Source: Fundidesulfovibrio terrae (GTDB lineage Bacteria; Desulfobacterota; Desulfovibrionia; Desulfovibrionales; Desulfovibrionaceae). From it: a stretch of DNA of 64,000 bases. Under the pieces are notes generated by a model. The model saw nothing but the letters and a program-made list of their open reading frames with translations. It was not told the origin of the DNA and did not search any database. Below, piece after piece: positions 26,716-34,832 of the stretch; the stretch's first letter is position 1; every line of letters begins with the position of its first letter. The stretch spans positions 884,644-948,643 of the forward strand of contig NZ_JAKZFS010000001.1 of NCBI RefSeq assembly GCF_022808915.1, written 5' to 3'. A program made the translations under genes and the position numbers.

Positions 26716-27792
26716 ATGACGGGCAAACGGATAGTTCTGGTTTACGCGCTGGCCCTGGCGGTGGGAGTGGCGCTGCTGTTCGACCGCATCGGGCCGTGGC
26801 TTTCGGGCAAGTTTCCCGACGGCCTGCCCGAGGGCTTGGCCGCCGTGGTGGCCGCCGGGGAATCGCTGCATGCCGCTTCGGGGCTGACCGGGCTGGCCCT
26901 TGCGCTCGACTGCTCAACCGCCGGGATGTTCGACGGCACCTACAAGAAGACCTACCGTTGCGGCGACGCCGCCCTGGCCGACGCTGCCCCGCCTTCGTCG
27001 CATCCGGGCGAGGCCCTCGCCGCGCAGGACATCCCTGACGCCGCTTCCGGCACCACCGCGTCCCTTCAGCCCGGACAGCCCCCTCAGCCCAAGCTCAACC
27101 TGCCCGCCAACGTGCTGGTGGTGGGCGACTCCCTGGCCGTGACCCTGGCCGTGAGCCTGGAAAAGGCGTTCAAGGATTTCGAGGGTCTGACCATGATCCC
27201 CAAGGGCAAGATCGCCAGCGGCCTGCAGAATCCGCAGTACTACAACTGGGAGCAGGCCCTGTCCCAGTTCATGAAGGAATACGATCCCCAACTGGTGATC
27301 GTGATGATGGGGGCCAACGACGCCAAATACCTGAGCCTGGACCCGGAAGCCCCGGAACCGGCCGCCCTGGACGACAGGCGCCGCTTTCTCTATGAGGCGA
27401 GGCTGAAAAAATTCCTCTCGGTAATGGACGAACGCAAGGTGACGAGTTATTGGATAGGCTTGCCGGTCATGGGGGACCCGGAACTCTCGGGCAAGAGCCG
27501 CGCGCTCAACGCCATCGTGAGCCGGGCCTGCCGGGAGTCGTCCCACGGGCGCTTCCTGGACACCTGGCCGCTGCTCTGCGACCCGCAGGGCAACTACGCC
27601 CAGCACATCATGGACAACTCCGGTCACCGGATACGGGTGCGCGAGGGCGACAAGATCCATTTCTCCACTGCCGGAGGAGACATCATCGTCAGGGCCCTGC
27701 TCAAGGACGCAGGCGAACTCATTGAGTTCAAGCCCAAGGGCGGCAAGCAGGTGGCCCAGGCCCCCACGGCGGCGCGCACGGCCGCCCAGTAG
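26716..27792 (+). CDS. SGNH hydrolase family protein (DUF459-like), membrane-anchored
   Basis: A 358-aa protein with an uncleaved signal or anchor helix at the N-terminus (IVLVYALALAVGVALLF) and an Ala/Pro-rich spacer to about residue 130. The SGNH domain shows VLVVGDSLAVTLAVSL (Ser), VIVMMGANDAKYL and DKIHFSTAGG (Asp/His). The fold places it in the periplasm facing the MBOAT protein. In comparable systems the SGNH partner completes acyl transfer onto the polymer or trims it. It starts 18 nt after the MBOAT gene. Confidence 0.85.
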   Translation: MTGKRIVLVYALALAVGVALLFDRIGPWLSGKFPDGLPEGLAAVVAAGESLHAASGLTGLALALDCSTAGMFDGTYKKTYRCGDAALADAAPPSSHPGEALAAQDIPDAASGTTASLQPGQPPQPKLNLPANVLVVGDSLAVTLAVSLEKAFKDFEGLTMIPKGKIASGLQNPQYYNWEQALSQFMKEYDPQLVIVMMGANDAKYLSLDPEAPEPAALDDRRRFLYEARLKKFLSVMDERKVTSYWIGLPVMGDPELSGKSRALNAIVSRACRESSHGRFLDTWPLLCDPQGNYAQHIMDNSGHRIRVREGDKIHFSTAGGDIIVRALLKDAGELIEFKPKGGKQVAQAPTAARTAAQ

Positions 27793-27840
27793 ATCCTCCG
27801 GCCTTGACGGCGGCCCCGAATGGGGCCAAACGGAGGTGCC

Positions 27841-28710
27841 ATGCGTTTCTCATCGTTTCTTCTGAAGCTTCTCACCGCGTTCGCGGTGTTGACCGTCACC
27901 GGCTGCGCTGGGGCAGGCGTCGGGGAGAACTCCGCCTTCGCCAAGTCCAGCCGCAAGGCGCAAGCCCTGGCCGCCCTGGAGCGGCCCAACCTCGCCCCCA
28001 AGGACCTTTTCGCACCCCGCCAGCCCAAACGCCAGGTCAGGTCACTGGCCGTGGTCGGGGATTCGCTCTCCATCGGCCTGGCCTCGGAACTGGAGAAAAG
28101 CCTGGGATCAAAGCCCGGCCTGGGCTTCGCCAGCCTGGGCAAGGTCTCCTCGGGGCTGGCCCGGCCGGACTTCTTCGACTGGGACCGCAACCTGGACACC
28201 CTGGCCCGCCGCTACCGGCCCGACGCCGTGGTGATCATGCTGGGCACCAACGACAACAAGCCCCTGCGGTTCGAGGGCGGCGCGCAGATTCCCTACGCCA
28301 CCCCCGAATGGGACAAAGCCTACACCGCCCGCGTCAAGCGCATGGTGGAGATCGTCCGCGCCCACAACCCTTCGGCCATGGTGTTCTGGATGGGCGCGCC
28401 CGTCATGGCCGACGACGACCTGAACCACGACCTCAAGCACATCAACGCCCTCATCCGCAAGACCATGGCCTCTTTCGATGACTGCCACTACGTGGACACC
28501 TGGCCGCTCTTTTCGACGGCAGGGGGCGGCTTCGCCTTCTCTAAGCCCGACCTGGCCGGGGGAGCGCCGCTGCGCGCCCGCGACGGCGTCCATCTGACCA
28601 CGGCCGGAGCCCAGACCCTGGCCGGGCACTGCCAGGCCGTCCTGGAAACCCGCATAACCTGGGCCCCTCCCGCGCCGGGCAACGTGCCCTTGGCCGATAC
28701 GGGCGTCTAA
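27841..28710 (+). CDS. SGNH hydrolase lipoprotein (DUF459-like)
   Basis: A 289-aa protein with a type II signal peptide (lipobox VTGC at residues about 19-22), so it is a periplasm-facing lipoprotein. The SGNH motifs are LAVVGDSLSIGLASELEKSL, VVIMLGTNDNKPL and DGVHLTTAGAQTLAGH. It is a clear paralogue of the preceding protein, most likely from tandem duplication followed by a different mode of anchoring. CGGAGG lies just upstream of ATG. Both probably serve the MBOAT acyltransferase. Confidence 0.86.
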   Translation: MRFSSFLLKLLTAFAVLTVTGCAGAGVGENSAFAKSSRKAQALAALERPNLAPKDLFAPRQPKRQVRSLAVVGDSLSIGLASELEKSLGSKPGLGFASLGKVSSGLARPDFFDWDRNLDTLARRYRPDAVVIMLGTNDNKPLRFEGGAQIPYATPEWDKAYTARVKRMVEIVRAHNPSAMVFWMGAPVMADDDLNHDLKHINALIRKTMASFDDCHYVDTWPLFSTAGGGFAFSKPDLAGGAPLRARDGVHLTTAGAQTLAGHCQAVLETRITWAPPAPGNVPLADTGV

Positions 28711-28732
28711 CCACACACGAGGATCACGCGTC

Positions 28733-29590
28733 ATGACCCGACTGATCATCCTGGCGATGCTGGCCGTCACGCTGTCGGCGGCTCCGGCCCAGGCGAGGCT
28801 CATCAAGGAAATGCAGGTCACGCGCACGGGCAAGATCGCCGTGGCCACGGAAGGCTCCGCCACGGTCTACCGCCTGATGCTCGAAAACAACAAGATGATC
28901 GTGGTGGGCGACCGGGAGTTCTTCCCGCCCGCCACCCGCGCCGCCCTGGACCAGGCCGCCGAACGCAAGCTCACCGTGGAGATCGCCGGTGGGCTGCTCA
29001 TCTTCAACGACCAGCCCCCCGTGTTCACCCTGCCCCTGTCCAAGCTGGACGTGAGGGGGCTGGACATGCGCGCGCAGTCTCCGCCCGCGGCCGCCGATCC
29101 CGCCGCCTCCCTGGCGGAGCCCCACGCCTCGGGCGACCCCGAGCCTTTCAAGTCCGCCAAGCTCAAGTTCAACTCCTCCGTGACCCTGGGCCAGGCCCTG
29201 GACAACTATGCCTTCTTCACCTCCCGCTCCTGGCGGGTGCTCGAGCCCAACAAGGCCGAATTCCGGGGCGAAGTGGACCTCTCGAGCATCACGGAGCTGG
29301 ACAGCCGCTACGTCAGCCGTCTCAACTCCAAGGATCTGCACGACACCTTCAAGTCGCTCACCTTCGTGGCCACCATCAACCTGAAGCGCGGCAGCTCGGC
29401 CGAGTGCCCCGACCCCTCCATCGAAGCCGTGTTCCAGGACGGAGTCCGCGACCGGCTGGTCTGGAAGGATCCTCCCACCTACTACTGGGAGCGCATCTAC
29501 CAGAACCGCAAGATCAAGTTCGACTACTTCCTGTCCAAGGCCATCCTGAACCCCAAGTTCGGCAAGGGCGCGGGACAGCCCGTCCAGTAG
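28733..29590 (+). CDS. Secreted protein of unknown function in acyl-transfer cassette
   Basis: A 285-aa protein with a cleavable signal peptide (LAMLAVTLSAAPAQA). The mature part is mixed alpha/beta with no recognised catalytic motif. Notable are a Pro/Ala-rich spacer (residues about 115-135), a single cysteine (AECPDPS), and a Tyr/Trp/Arg-rich C-terminal region (PPTYYWERIYQNRKIKFDYF). It sits 22 nt after the second SGNH gene and before a TPR gene, so it is likely a periplasmic component of the same polymer-modification system. Confidence 0.7.
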   Translation: MTRLIILAMLAVTLSAAPAQARLIKEMQVTRTGKIAVATEGSATVYRLMLENNKMIVVGDREFFPPATRAALDQAAERKLTVEIAGGLLIFNDQPPVFTLPLSKLDVRGLDMRAQSPPAAADPAASLAEPHASGDPEPFKSAKLKFNSSVTLGQALDNYAFFTSRSWRVLEPNKAEFRGEVDLSSITELDSRYVSRLNSKDLHDTFKSLTFVATINLKRGSSAECPDPSIEAVFQDGVRDRLVWKDPPTYYWERIYQNRKIKFDYFLSKAILNPKFGKGAGQPVQ

Positions 29591-29633
29591 GCCTTCAGGC
29601 CCGACGTTTTACCTCGCATCATCAGGAGAGAAC

Positions 29634-30305
29634 ATGGCAAAGCCCAAGAACGCCCCACAGGCGCGGCAGGAGACGCCTGCCCCGCAGACAATGGTCCGCA
29701 AACAGTCGGCCGTGGCGCTGGCCGTGGTCATGCTGCTGGCTGGCGTGTTCATCGGCTGGCAGGGGGCGGTGATCGTCTTCAACCAGGAGGCGGCCCAGGG
29801 CGGCAAGCCCGCCGGGATGCCAGGAGGGATGCCCCAGCAGGCGCAGGGACAGCAGGCTCCACAGGGCATGAACCCCATGTCCTCGCTCATGGCCCAGGCC
29901 AAGACCATGGAGGAGCAGGCCGCCAAGAGCCCTAACGACCCGGCCGTCTGGGCCAAGCTCGGCGATACCTACTTCGACGCCGAACTGCCCGACCGCGCCG
30001 TGGCCGCCTACCAGAAGTCCCTGGCGCTCAAGCCGGGCCAAGCCGACGTCTGGACGGACATGGGGGTGATGCTTCGCTCCATGAACAAGTACCAGGAGGC
30101 GCTCAAGGCCTTCGAGCAGGCCGTCGCCATCGACTCCAAGCACCAGCAGGCCCGGCTCAACACCGGCGTGGTGTACCTGTTCGACCTGAAGGACAAGCAG
30201 GCCGCCATCAAGGCGTGGCAAGATCTTCTGGCGGTGAACCCCGAGGCCAAGATGCCCGACGGCAAGCGCGTGGCCGACGCCGTGAAGGAACTCGGCGGGA
30301 AATAG
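29634..30305 (+). CDS. TPR-repeat protein with N-terminal membrane anchor
   Basis: A 223-aa protein. One membrane helix (SAVALAVVMLLAGVFIGW) is followed by a Gln/Gly/Met/Pro-rich linker and at least two clear TPR units (WAKLGDTYFDAELPDRAVAA; DVWTDMGVMLRSMNKYQEAL), plus a third weaker one. Probably a periplasmic scaffold. A strong AGGAGA site precedes ATG. It ends the cassette; a terminator follows 15 nt after the stop. Confidence 0.85.
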   Translation: MAKPKNAPQARQETPAPQTMVRKQSAVALAVVMLLAGVFIGWQGAVIVFNQEAAQGGKPAGMPGGMPQQAQGQQAPQGMNPMSSLMAQAKTMEEQAAKSPNDPAVWAKLGDTYFDAELPDRAVAAYQKSLALKPGQADVWTDMGVMLRSMNKYQEALKAFEQAVAIDSKHQQARLNTGVVYLFDLKDKQAAIKAWQDLLAVNPEAKMPDGKRVADAVKELGGK

Positions 30306-30319
30306 CTTCTCGGATCAAA

Positions 30320-30357
30320 AAAGGCCGGGAGCACGACTTCGTGCACCCGGCCTTTTC
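30320..30357. terminator. Bidirectional Rho-independent terminator
   Basis: AAAAGGCCGGGA... / ...CCCGGCCTTTT stem with inner GCACGA / TCGTGC pairing, A-run on the left and T-run on the right. It serves the TPR gene on the plus strand and the deacetylase gene on the minus strand. Confidence 0.88.
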
Positions 30358-30378
30358 ATTTTTCTGATTCCCATCGAT

Positions 30379-31698
30379 CTAAATCAGCACCCGCTTCACA
30401 TCCTTCCCCGGCCGGTCCACCAGCATGGCATGCCGGTAGTTCCCTGACCTCTGTCCCATCTCGAACACCTCGTGGCCCTTTTCCCGGCAAGCCGGGCAGG
30501 CCCGCAGCGGAATCTGCACCGCCAGGCACGGCCGCCCCTGGTCGGCGCGGCTTTCGATGACCACCGTGCCGGAACACTCCCCGCACATGAAGACCTTCTC
30601 TAGCTGGCGCTCGGAAATCCCATCCGTGTCGTAGTGGATTTCCTTCTCCCGCACGAACCATTCCCCTTCGAGGCGCCCGTGCTTGGGCATGGGGGGCGGG
30701 TCCATGAAGTATCCCAGCAGCTGGTCGGCCAGCGACAGGGTATAGTCCGTGATGCGCTGCTCCTGCCTGACCCGTTCGGGGTCGTAGGAGGGCTCGCTCA
30801 CGTAGGAGGTATCCATGCCGGCCATGGCCAGGCAGATGCCCAGGTTCACGTAGGGCAGCGCGCCCTGGATGGAGTAGCCGCCTTCCAGCACCGCGATGTG
30901 CGCCCCGAGCCTGCGGGTCAGTTCGGCGTAGCCCTGGGCGGAGAAGGCCATGTTGGTGATGGGGTCGGAGAAATGGTTGTCCTGCCCGGCGGAGTTGATG
31001 ATGATCTCGGGCTTGAATCGCTCGATGAGCGGCATGACCACATGGTCGAGCATATGCAGGATGCCCTGGTCGCCGGTGCCGGGCAGCAGCGGGATGTTGC
31101 AGGTCGTGCCGATGGCCGTGGGCCCGCCCAGCTCGTATGGGAAGCCCGAGCCGGGATAGATGGTGCGCCCGTCCTGGTGGATGGAGATGAAGAGCACGTC
31201 CGGATCGTGCCAGTAGATGTCCTGGGTGCCGTCGCCGTGGTGGCAGTCGGTGTCCACGATGGCGATGCGGCGTACGCCATAGCGTTCGCGCAGGTACTCC
31301 ACCATCACTGCCTCGATGTTGATGGTGCAGAAGCCGCGCGTGCCGTGCACCACCTTCATGGCGTGGTGGCCGGGCGGGCGCACCAGGGCGAAGGCGCGCT
31401 TGGCCTCGTGCTCCATGACCAGCCGGGCGGCGCGCATGGCCCCTCCGGCGGAGATGAGGTGCGAGGAGGTGACCACCTGCTCAACGTCGGGGAAGCAGAA
31501 GTGGGCCAGGTCCACGTCGCTCACGCGGGCCACGTCGGGCTTGTATTCGCGGATGCCCTCGATGTCGAAGAGCCCTTCCTCGCGCAGCTGGTCCTGGGTG
31601 TAGAGCAGGCGTTCCTGGCGCTCGGGATGGGTGGGACTGATGGCCCAGTCGTAGGCCGGGAAGAAGACGACCCCCAAGGGGCTTGAGGCTCTCAGCAT
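30379..31698 (-). CDS. Histone deacetylase-family protein with C-terminal zinc ribbon
   Basis: A 439-aa protein of the AcuC/HdaH (class II-like) deacetylase superfamily. Motifs include VRPPGHHAMKVVHGTRGFC, VDTDCHHGDGTQDIYWHD, FISIHQDGRTIYPGSG and INSAGQDNHFSDPI. These supply the metal ligands and paired His residues. After residue about 370 comes an extra segment with CGEC and CPAC, probably a rubredoxin-like zinc ribbon not found in minimal family members. It starts at ATG 31698, overlapping the upstream hydantoinase stop by 7 nt. The substrate could be an acetylated small molecule or protein; the sequence does not say. Confidence 0.87.
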   Translation of the reverse strand: MLRASSPLGVVFFPAYDWAISPTHPERQERLLYTQDQLREEGLFDIEGIREYKPDVARVSDVDLAHFCFPDVEQVVTSSHLISAGGAMRAARLVMEHEAKRAFALVRPPGHHAMKVVHGTRGFCTINIEAVMVEYLRERYGVRRIAIVDTDCHHGDGTQDIYWHDPDVLFISIHQDGRTIYPGSGFPYELGGPTAIGTTCNIPLLPGTGDQGILHMLDHVVMPLIERFKPEIIINSAGQDNHFSDPITNMAFSAQGYAELTRRLGAHIAVLEGGYSIQGALPYVNLGICLAMAGMDTSYVSEPSYDPERVRQEQRITDYTLSLADQLLGYFMDPPPMPKHGRLEGEWFVREKEIHYDTDGISERQLEKVFMCGECSGTVVIESRADQGRPCLAVQIPLRACPACREKGHEVFEMGQRSGNYRHAMLVDRPGKDVKRVLI

Positions 31699-33371
31699 AG
31701 GCGGTGCACCGCCTTGCGGTATCCGGGCAGCACCCCGGGCCTGATCTGGCATTTCACGCGGATGGAGCGGCCCACCAGGGCGTCGTCCTCAACCATGTTG
31801 AAGGACTGGGACTCCACGATCTCCAGCATCGCGTCGGGGTCGGCGATGCGCAGGTGCTCCAGGTACTGGCGCAGGTATCCGGACGCGTCGGCCCGGGCTT
31901 CGTCCAGGTTGTAGGAGGGAGGCACGGCCTCCTCCACGTCCAGGCCGGGGATGAGCATGCGTCCCTGCTGGGTGTCGGCGAAGAGTTCGGCCGAGAGCGT
32001 GGGGCGGGACAGGGCCGCGCCGATGGCGTTGGCCACGGCGTAGCTGCCGGGCACGATGACGTCCTCGGGGAAGACCTCGGCCAGGAGTTCCTGCATGGCC
32101 TTGGCCGGGCCGCCCATGACGTAGACCTGGGCCGGGGTCAGGCGCTTGCCTTCCAGCAGTTCGTAAATGGTGTAGACCGGGCGGTCGTTGACGGCCCGGG
32201 TGAGGTCGATGACGGCGGCCCGGATGGAGGTGACGGCGGCCAGGGCCGCGTCCTGGGCCAGGGTGGCCCCGTCGGAGCCGTTAAGCGCCGCCAGTTCGTT
32301 GAGTCCCCTGTGCGAGGCCGCCATGTCGCCCAAGCTGGCCGCTCCCAGCACGTTGAGGGCGTCGGTGAGGGTGGGGTGGCTGCCTCCCTCGGCCATGGCC
32401 GGGCCCAGCCTGCGCGGTCCCACGCGCACGTGGCCGTCCAGCACGGTGATGGCCGAGTCGCCGCCGATGCCGATGGAGCGGCTCTTGAGCGCGCGCACCA
32501 GGGTGGGGCGGCCCGAGATCACGGCCCCTTCGGGCTCGATCAGCGGCGCCCCGTCGGCGAAAAGGGCGATGTCGGTGGTGGTGCCGCCGATGTCCAGGAT
32601 GACCGAGTCGCGCTTGATGTCGCACACGGCGATGATGCCCATCACCGAGGCGGCCGGGCCGGAGAGGATGGATTCAACGGGGAAGGTCCGGGACATGGAC
32701 AGGGGCATGGTGCCGCCGTCGGCCTTGAGGATGTTCACGTGGCCCGAGAGCCCGAAGCGCAGCGCGGCGCGCTGCACGGCGTCGGCGAAGCGGTTGAACG
32801 TGCGCCAGACCGAGGCGTTGAAGGCGGCGGTGTGGATGCGCCGCCCGAAGCCCAACTGGCCGGAAAATTCGTGCCCGCAGCTGACGAAGTCAGCCTGGGG
32901 GTGGACCACGGCGCGCAGGGCCTCCTCGAATTCGGGATTGCGCGGCGAGAACTTGCCCACGCAGGCGTAGACGCTCACCCCGGCGGCCTTGCAGGCTTTC
33001 GCGTGGTCGCGGGCGGCGGCCTCGTCGAGCGGGGCGGTGACGCGCCCCCGGTGGTCGGTGGCTCCGGGGATGACCCGGTAGTGGCCGCCCGTGGCGTAGG
33101 CGGCGGGATCGACGCCTGGACCGGAGGCCACGAATATGCCCACGGGCTCGGTAAGCCCTTCCACGATGGCGTTGGTGGACAGGGTGGTGGAGAGATTCAG
33201 GCGCGAAATAGGGTCCGGCCCGGCCTCGGGCACGATGCGGCCAAGCACCTCGCGGATGGATTCCATCAGGTCCGCGTGGTTGGTCTTGACCTTGGCCCAG
33301 GCCCGAAGGCCCCCCGTCCCCACGAGGACGGCGTCCGTGTGCGTGCCCCCCACATCGATTCCCAGCAGCAT
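31692..33371 (-). CDS. Hydantoinase/oxoprolinase family protein
   Basis: A 559-aa protein. The actin-like ATPase phosphate-1 motif opens it (MLLGIDVGGTHTDAVLVG). The family blocks follow: STTLSTNAIVEGLTEPVGIF, SVMGIIAVCDIKRDSVILDI, GGTTTDIALFADG and VMGGPAKAMQELLAEVFPED. It corresponds to the HyuA-type A subunit without the HyuB half. Such ATP-dependent enzymes open hydantoin, oxoproline or related cyclic amides. A ribosome binding site is not evident at this start. It overlaps the deacetylase gene and follows a NupC-type transporter by about 60 nt, suggesting uptake and breakdown of a nucleoside-like or cyclic-amide compound. Confidence 0.85.
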   Translation of the reverse strand: MLLGIDVGGTHTDAVLVGTGGLRAWAKVKTNHADLMESIREVLGRIVPEAGPDPISRLNLSTTLSTNAIVEGLTEPVGIFVASGPGVDPAAYATGGHYRVIPGATDHRGRVTAPLDEAAARDHAKACKAAGVSVYACVGKFSPRNPEFEEALRAVVHPQADFVSCGHEFSGQLGFGRRIHTAAFNASVWRTFNRFADAVQRAALRFGLSGHVNILKADGGTMPLSMSRTFPVESILSGPAASVMGIIAVCDIKRDSVILDIGGTTTDIALFADGAPLIEPEGAVISGRPTLVRALKSRSIGIGGDSAITVLDGHVRVGPRRLGPAMAEGGSHPTLTDALNVLGAASLGDMAASHRGLNELAALNGSDGATLAQDAALAAVTSIRAAVIDLTRAVNDRPVYTIYELLEGKRLTPAQVYVMGGPAKAMQELLAEVFPEDVIVPGSYAVANAIGAALSRPTLSAELFADTQQGRMLIPGLDVEEAVPPSYNLDEARADASGYLRQYLEHLRIADPDAMLEIVESQSFNMVEDDALVGRSIRVKCQIRPGVLPGYRKAVHRLC

Positions 33372-33430
33372 GGGTTCGATCTACCACGAAATATTTTCGA
33401 ACACCATTGCCAAGACGCCCTCACGGCCGC

Positions 33431-34672
33431 TTACGGGAACAACACTCCCACCATGGCCCCGGTCATGAGCGAGGCGATGGCCCCGGCCGCAAGCGCCCGC
33501 ATGGAAAGCCCGGCGATCTCGGCGCGCCGCTCCGGGCAGAGCGCGCCCATGCCGCCGATGATGATGCCCACGCTGCCGAAGTTGGCGAAGCTGCACATGG
33601 CGTAGGCCAGGATGAGCCGGGTGCGCTCCGAGAGCGCGGCCGCCGGAAGGTTGGCCATGTCGATGAAGGCGATGAATTCGTTCAGCACCACCTTGGTGCC
33701 GAGGAGGCTCCCCGCCGTGCGGGCCTCGGACCAGGGAATGCCCAAAAGCCAGGCCACCGGCGACAGGAGCCACCCCAGGCCGCGCTGCAGGGTCAAGGGC
33801 TCGCCGCCGAAATCAGGCGCGTACCCGAGGCCCAGGTTCACGATCTTCACCAGGGCGATGAACGAGATGAGCATGGCGATGATGTTCAGGAAAAGCTGCA
33901 GGCCGTCCCAGGTGCCGCGCGCCACGGCGTCCATGGAGCCGCTGGCGGAAGAGGGCGGAATGGCCTCCCCGAGCGTGGGCGTGCCCGTCTCGGGCAGCAT
34001 CACCGCCGCGATGGCCAGGGCCGCCGGGGCGTGGATGACGGACGCGGTCAGGATGTGCCCCAGGGCGTCCGGTATCACGTTGCCCAGCACCGTGGCGTAG
34101 AGCATGAGCATGGTCCCGGCGATGCAGGAGAGCCCCGTGGCCATGAGGGCGAAAAGCTCGCTACGCGTCAATTGCGTCAGGTACGGCTTGATGAGCAGCG
34201 GCGCCTCGATCATGCCCAGGAAAATCGTGCCCGCCGCGCCGACGCCCAGAGCGCCGCCGATGCCCATGGACTTTTTCAGCACCCAGGAAAAGCCCCGCAC
34301 CACGTAGGGCAGCACGCGCCAGTAGAACAGGAGCGAGGTGAGCGCGCCGATGACGATCACCAGCGGCAAGGCCTGAAACGCCAGGATGAAGCTCGATCCG
34401 GGCTTGGGCTCGGGAAAGGGCACCGGTCCGCCGCCCAGGTAGCCGAACACGAAGGAGGTTCCGGCGCGGGTGGCCTCCTCCATTGCCAGAACCACCTTGT
34501 TGAGCGCCATGAACACGCCCGAGAACACCGGCATCTTGAGCATGAGGCTCGCGATGGCGAACTGGAGCGCCACGCCGCCAAGCAGCATGCGCCAGGGCAC
34601 GCGCCTGCGGTCGCAGCTTAAAAGCCAGGCGATGAAAACGAGGACGACGAGGCCGAAGGCGCTTTGGAGCAC
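33431..34672 (-). CDS. Concentrative nucleoside transporter, NupC/CNT family
   Basis: A 413-aa polytopic membrane protein with the CNT layout: an N-terminal gate region, then FLGMIEAPLLIKPYLTQLTR, TVLGNVIPDALGHILTASVI, GTKVVLNEFIAFIDM and YAMCSFANFGSVGIIIGGMG, which carry the nucleoside- and cation-binding residues of the family. It imports nucleosides with H+ or Na+. GTG 34672 is preceded by AAGGTGAG. The gene lies between gatA, from which it is separated by the long repeat copy, and the hydantoinase gene. Confidence 0.92.
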   Translation of the reverse strand: MLQSAFGLVVLVFIAWLLSCDRRRVPWRMLLGGVALQFAIASLMLKMPVFSGVFMALNKVVLAMEEATRAGTSFVFGYLGGGPVPFPEPKPGSSFILAFQALPLVIVIGALTSLLFYWRVLPYVVRGFSWVLKKSMGIGGALGVGAAGTIFLGMIEAPLLIKPYLTQLTRSELFALMATGLSCIAGTMLMLYATVLGNVIPDALGHILTASVIHAPAALAIAAVMLPETGTPTLGEAIPPSSASGSMDAVARGTWDGLQLFLNIIAMLISFIALVKIVNLGLGYAPDFGGEPLTLQRGLGWLLSPVAWLLGIPWSEARTAGSLLGTKVVLNEFIAFIDMANLPAAALSERTRLILAYAMCSFANFGSVGIIIGGMGALCPERRAEIAGLSMRALAAGAIASLMTGAMVGVLFP

Positions 34673-34691
34673 GGACTCACCTTCTCGCGCA

Positions 34692-34822
34692 TGGACGCGA
34701 AGCTAAAAAGGATTCCAAAGGAACGCCAATTCCGCAGGATTGCGGAATTGGACGCTGCACAGCAGCGCCCGAAGGGCGAGGGCCAGGACGGCCCTCGTCA
34801 AGTTCCTTTGGCCGCCGGAGGC
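34692..34822 (+). repeat. Intergenic hairpin repeat, copy 5 of 6, with multi-hairpin insertion
   Basis: The outer parts match the other copies (TGGACGCGAAGC ... GCCGCCGGAGGC), but the central loop holds about 75 extra nt. The outer stem has changed to CCAAAGGAAC / GTTCCTTTGG, a compensated change relative to other copies. Inside are hairpins CCAATTCCGC / GCGGAATTGG (34726-34751), GCTG / CAGC, CGCCC / GGGCG and CGAGGGCC / GGCCCTCG (34777-34797). The whole would fold as a branched RNA or cruciform. It lies between gatA and nupC. Confidence 0.85.
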
Positions 34823-34832
34823 ATATGAACTC

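Noticed and set aside
31704-33605. Long plus-strand frame opposite the hydantoinase gene
   Set aside because: Antisense shadow with Gly/Val/His-rich low-complexity translation; the minus-strand gene has clear family motifs.
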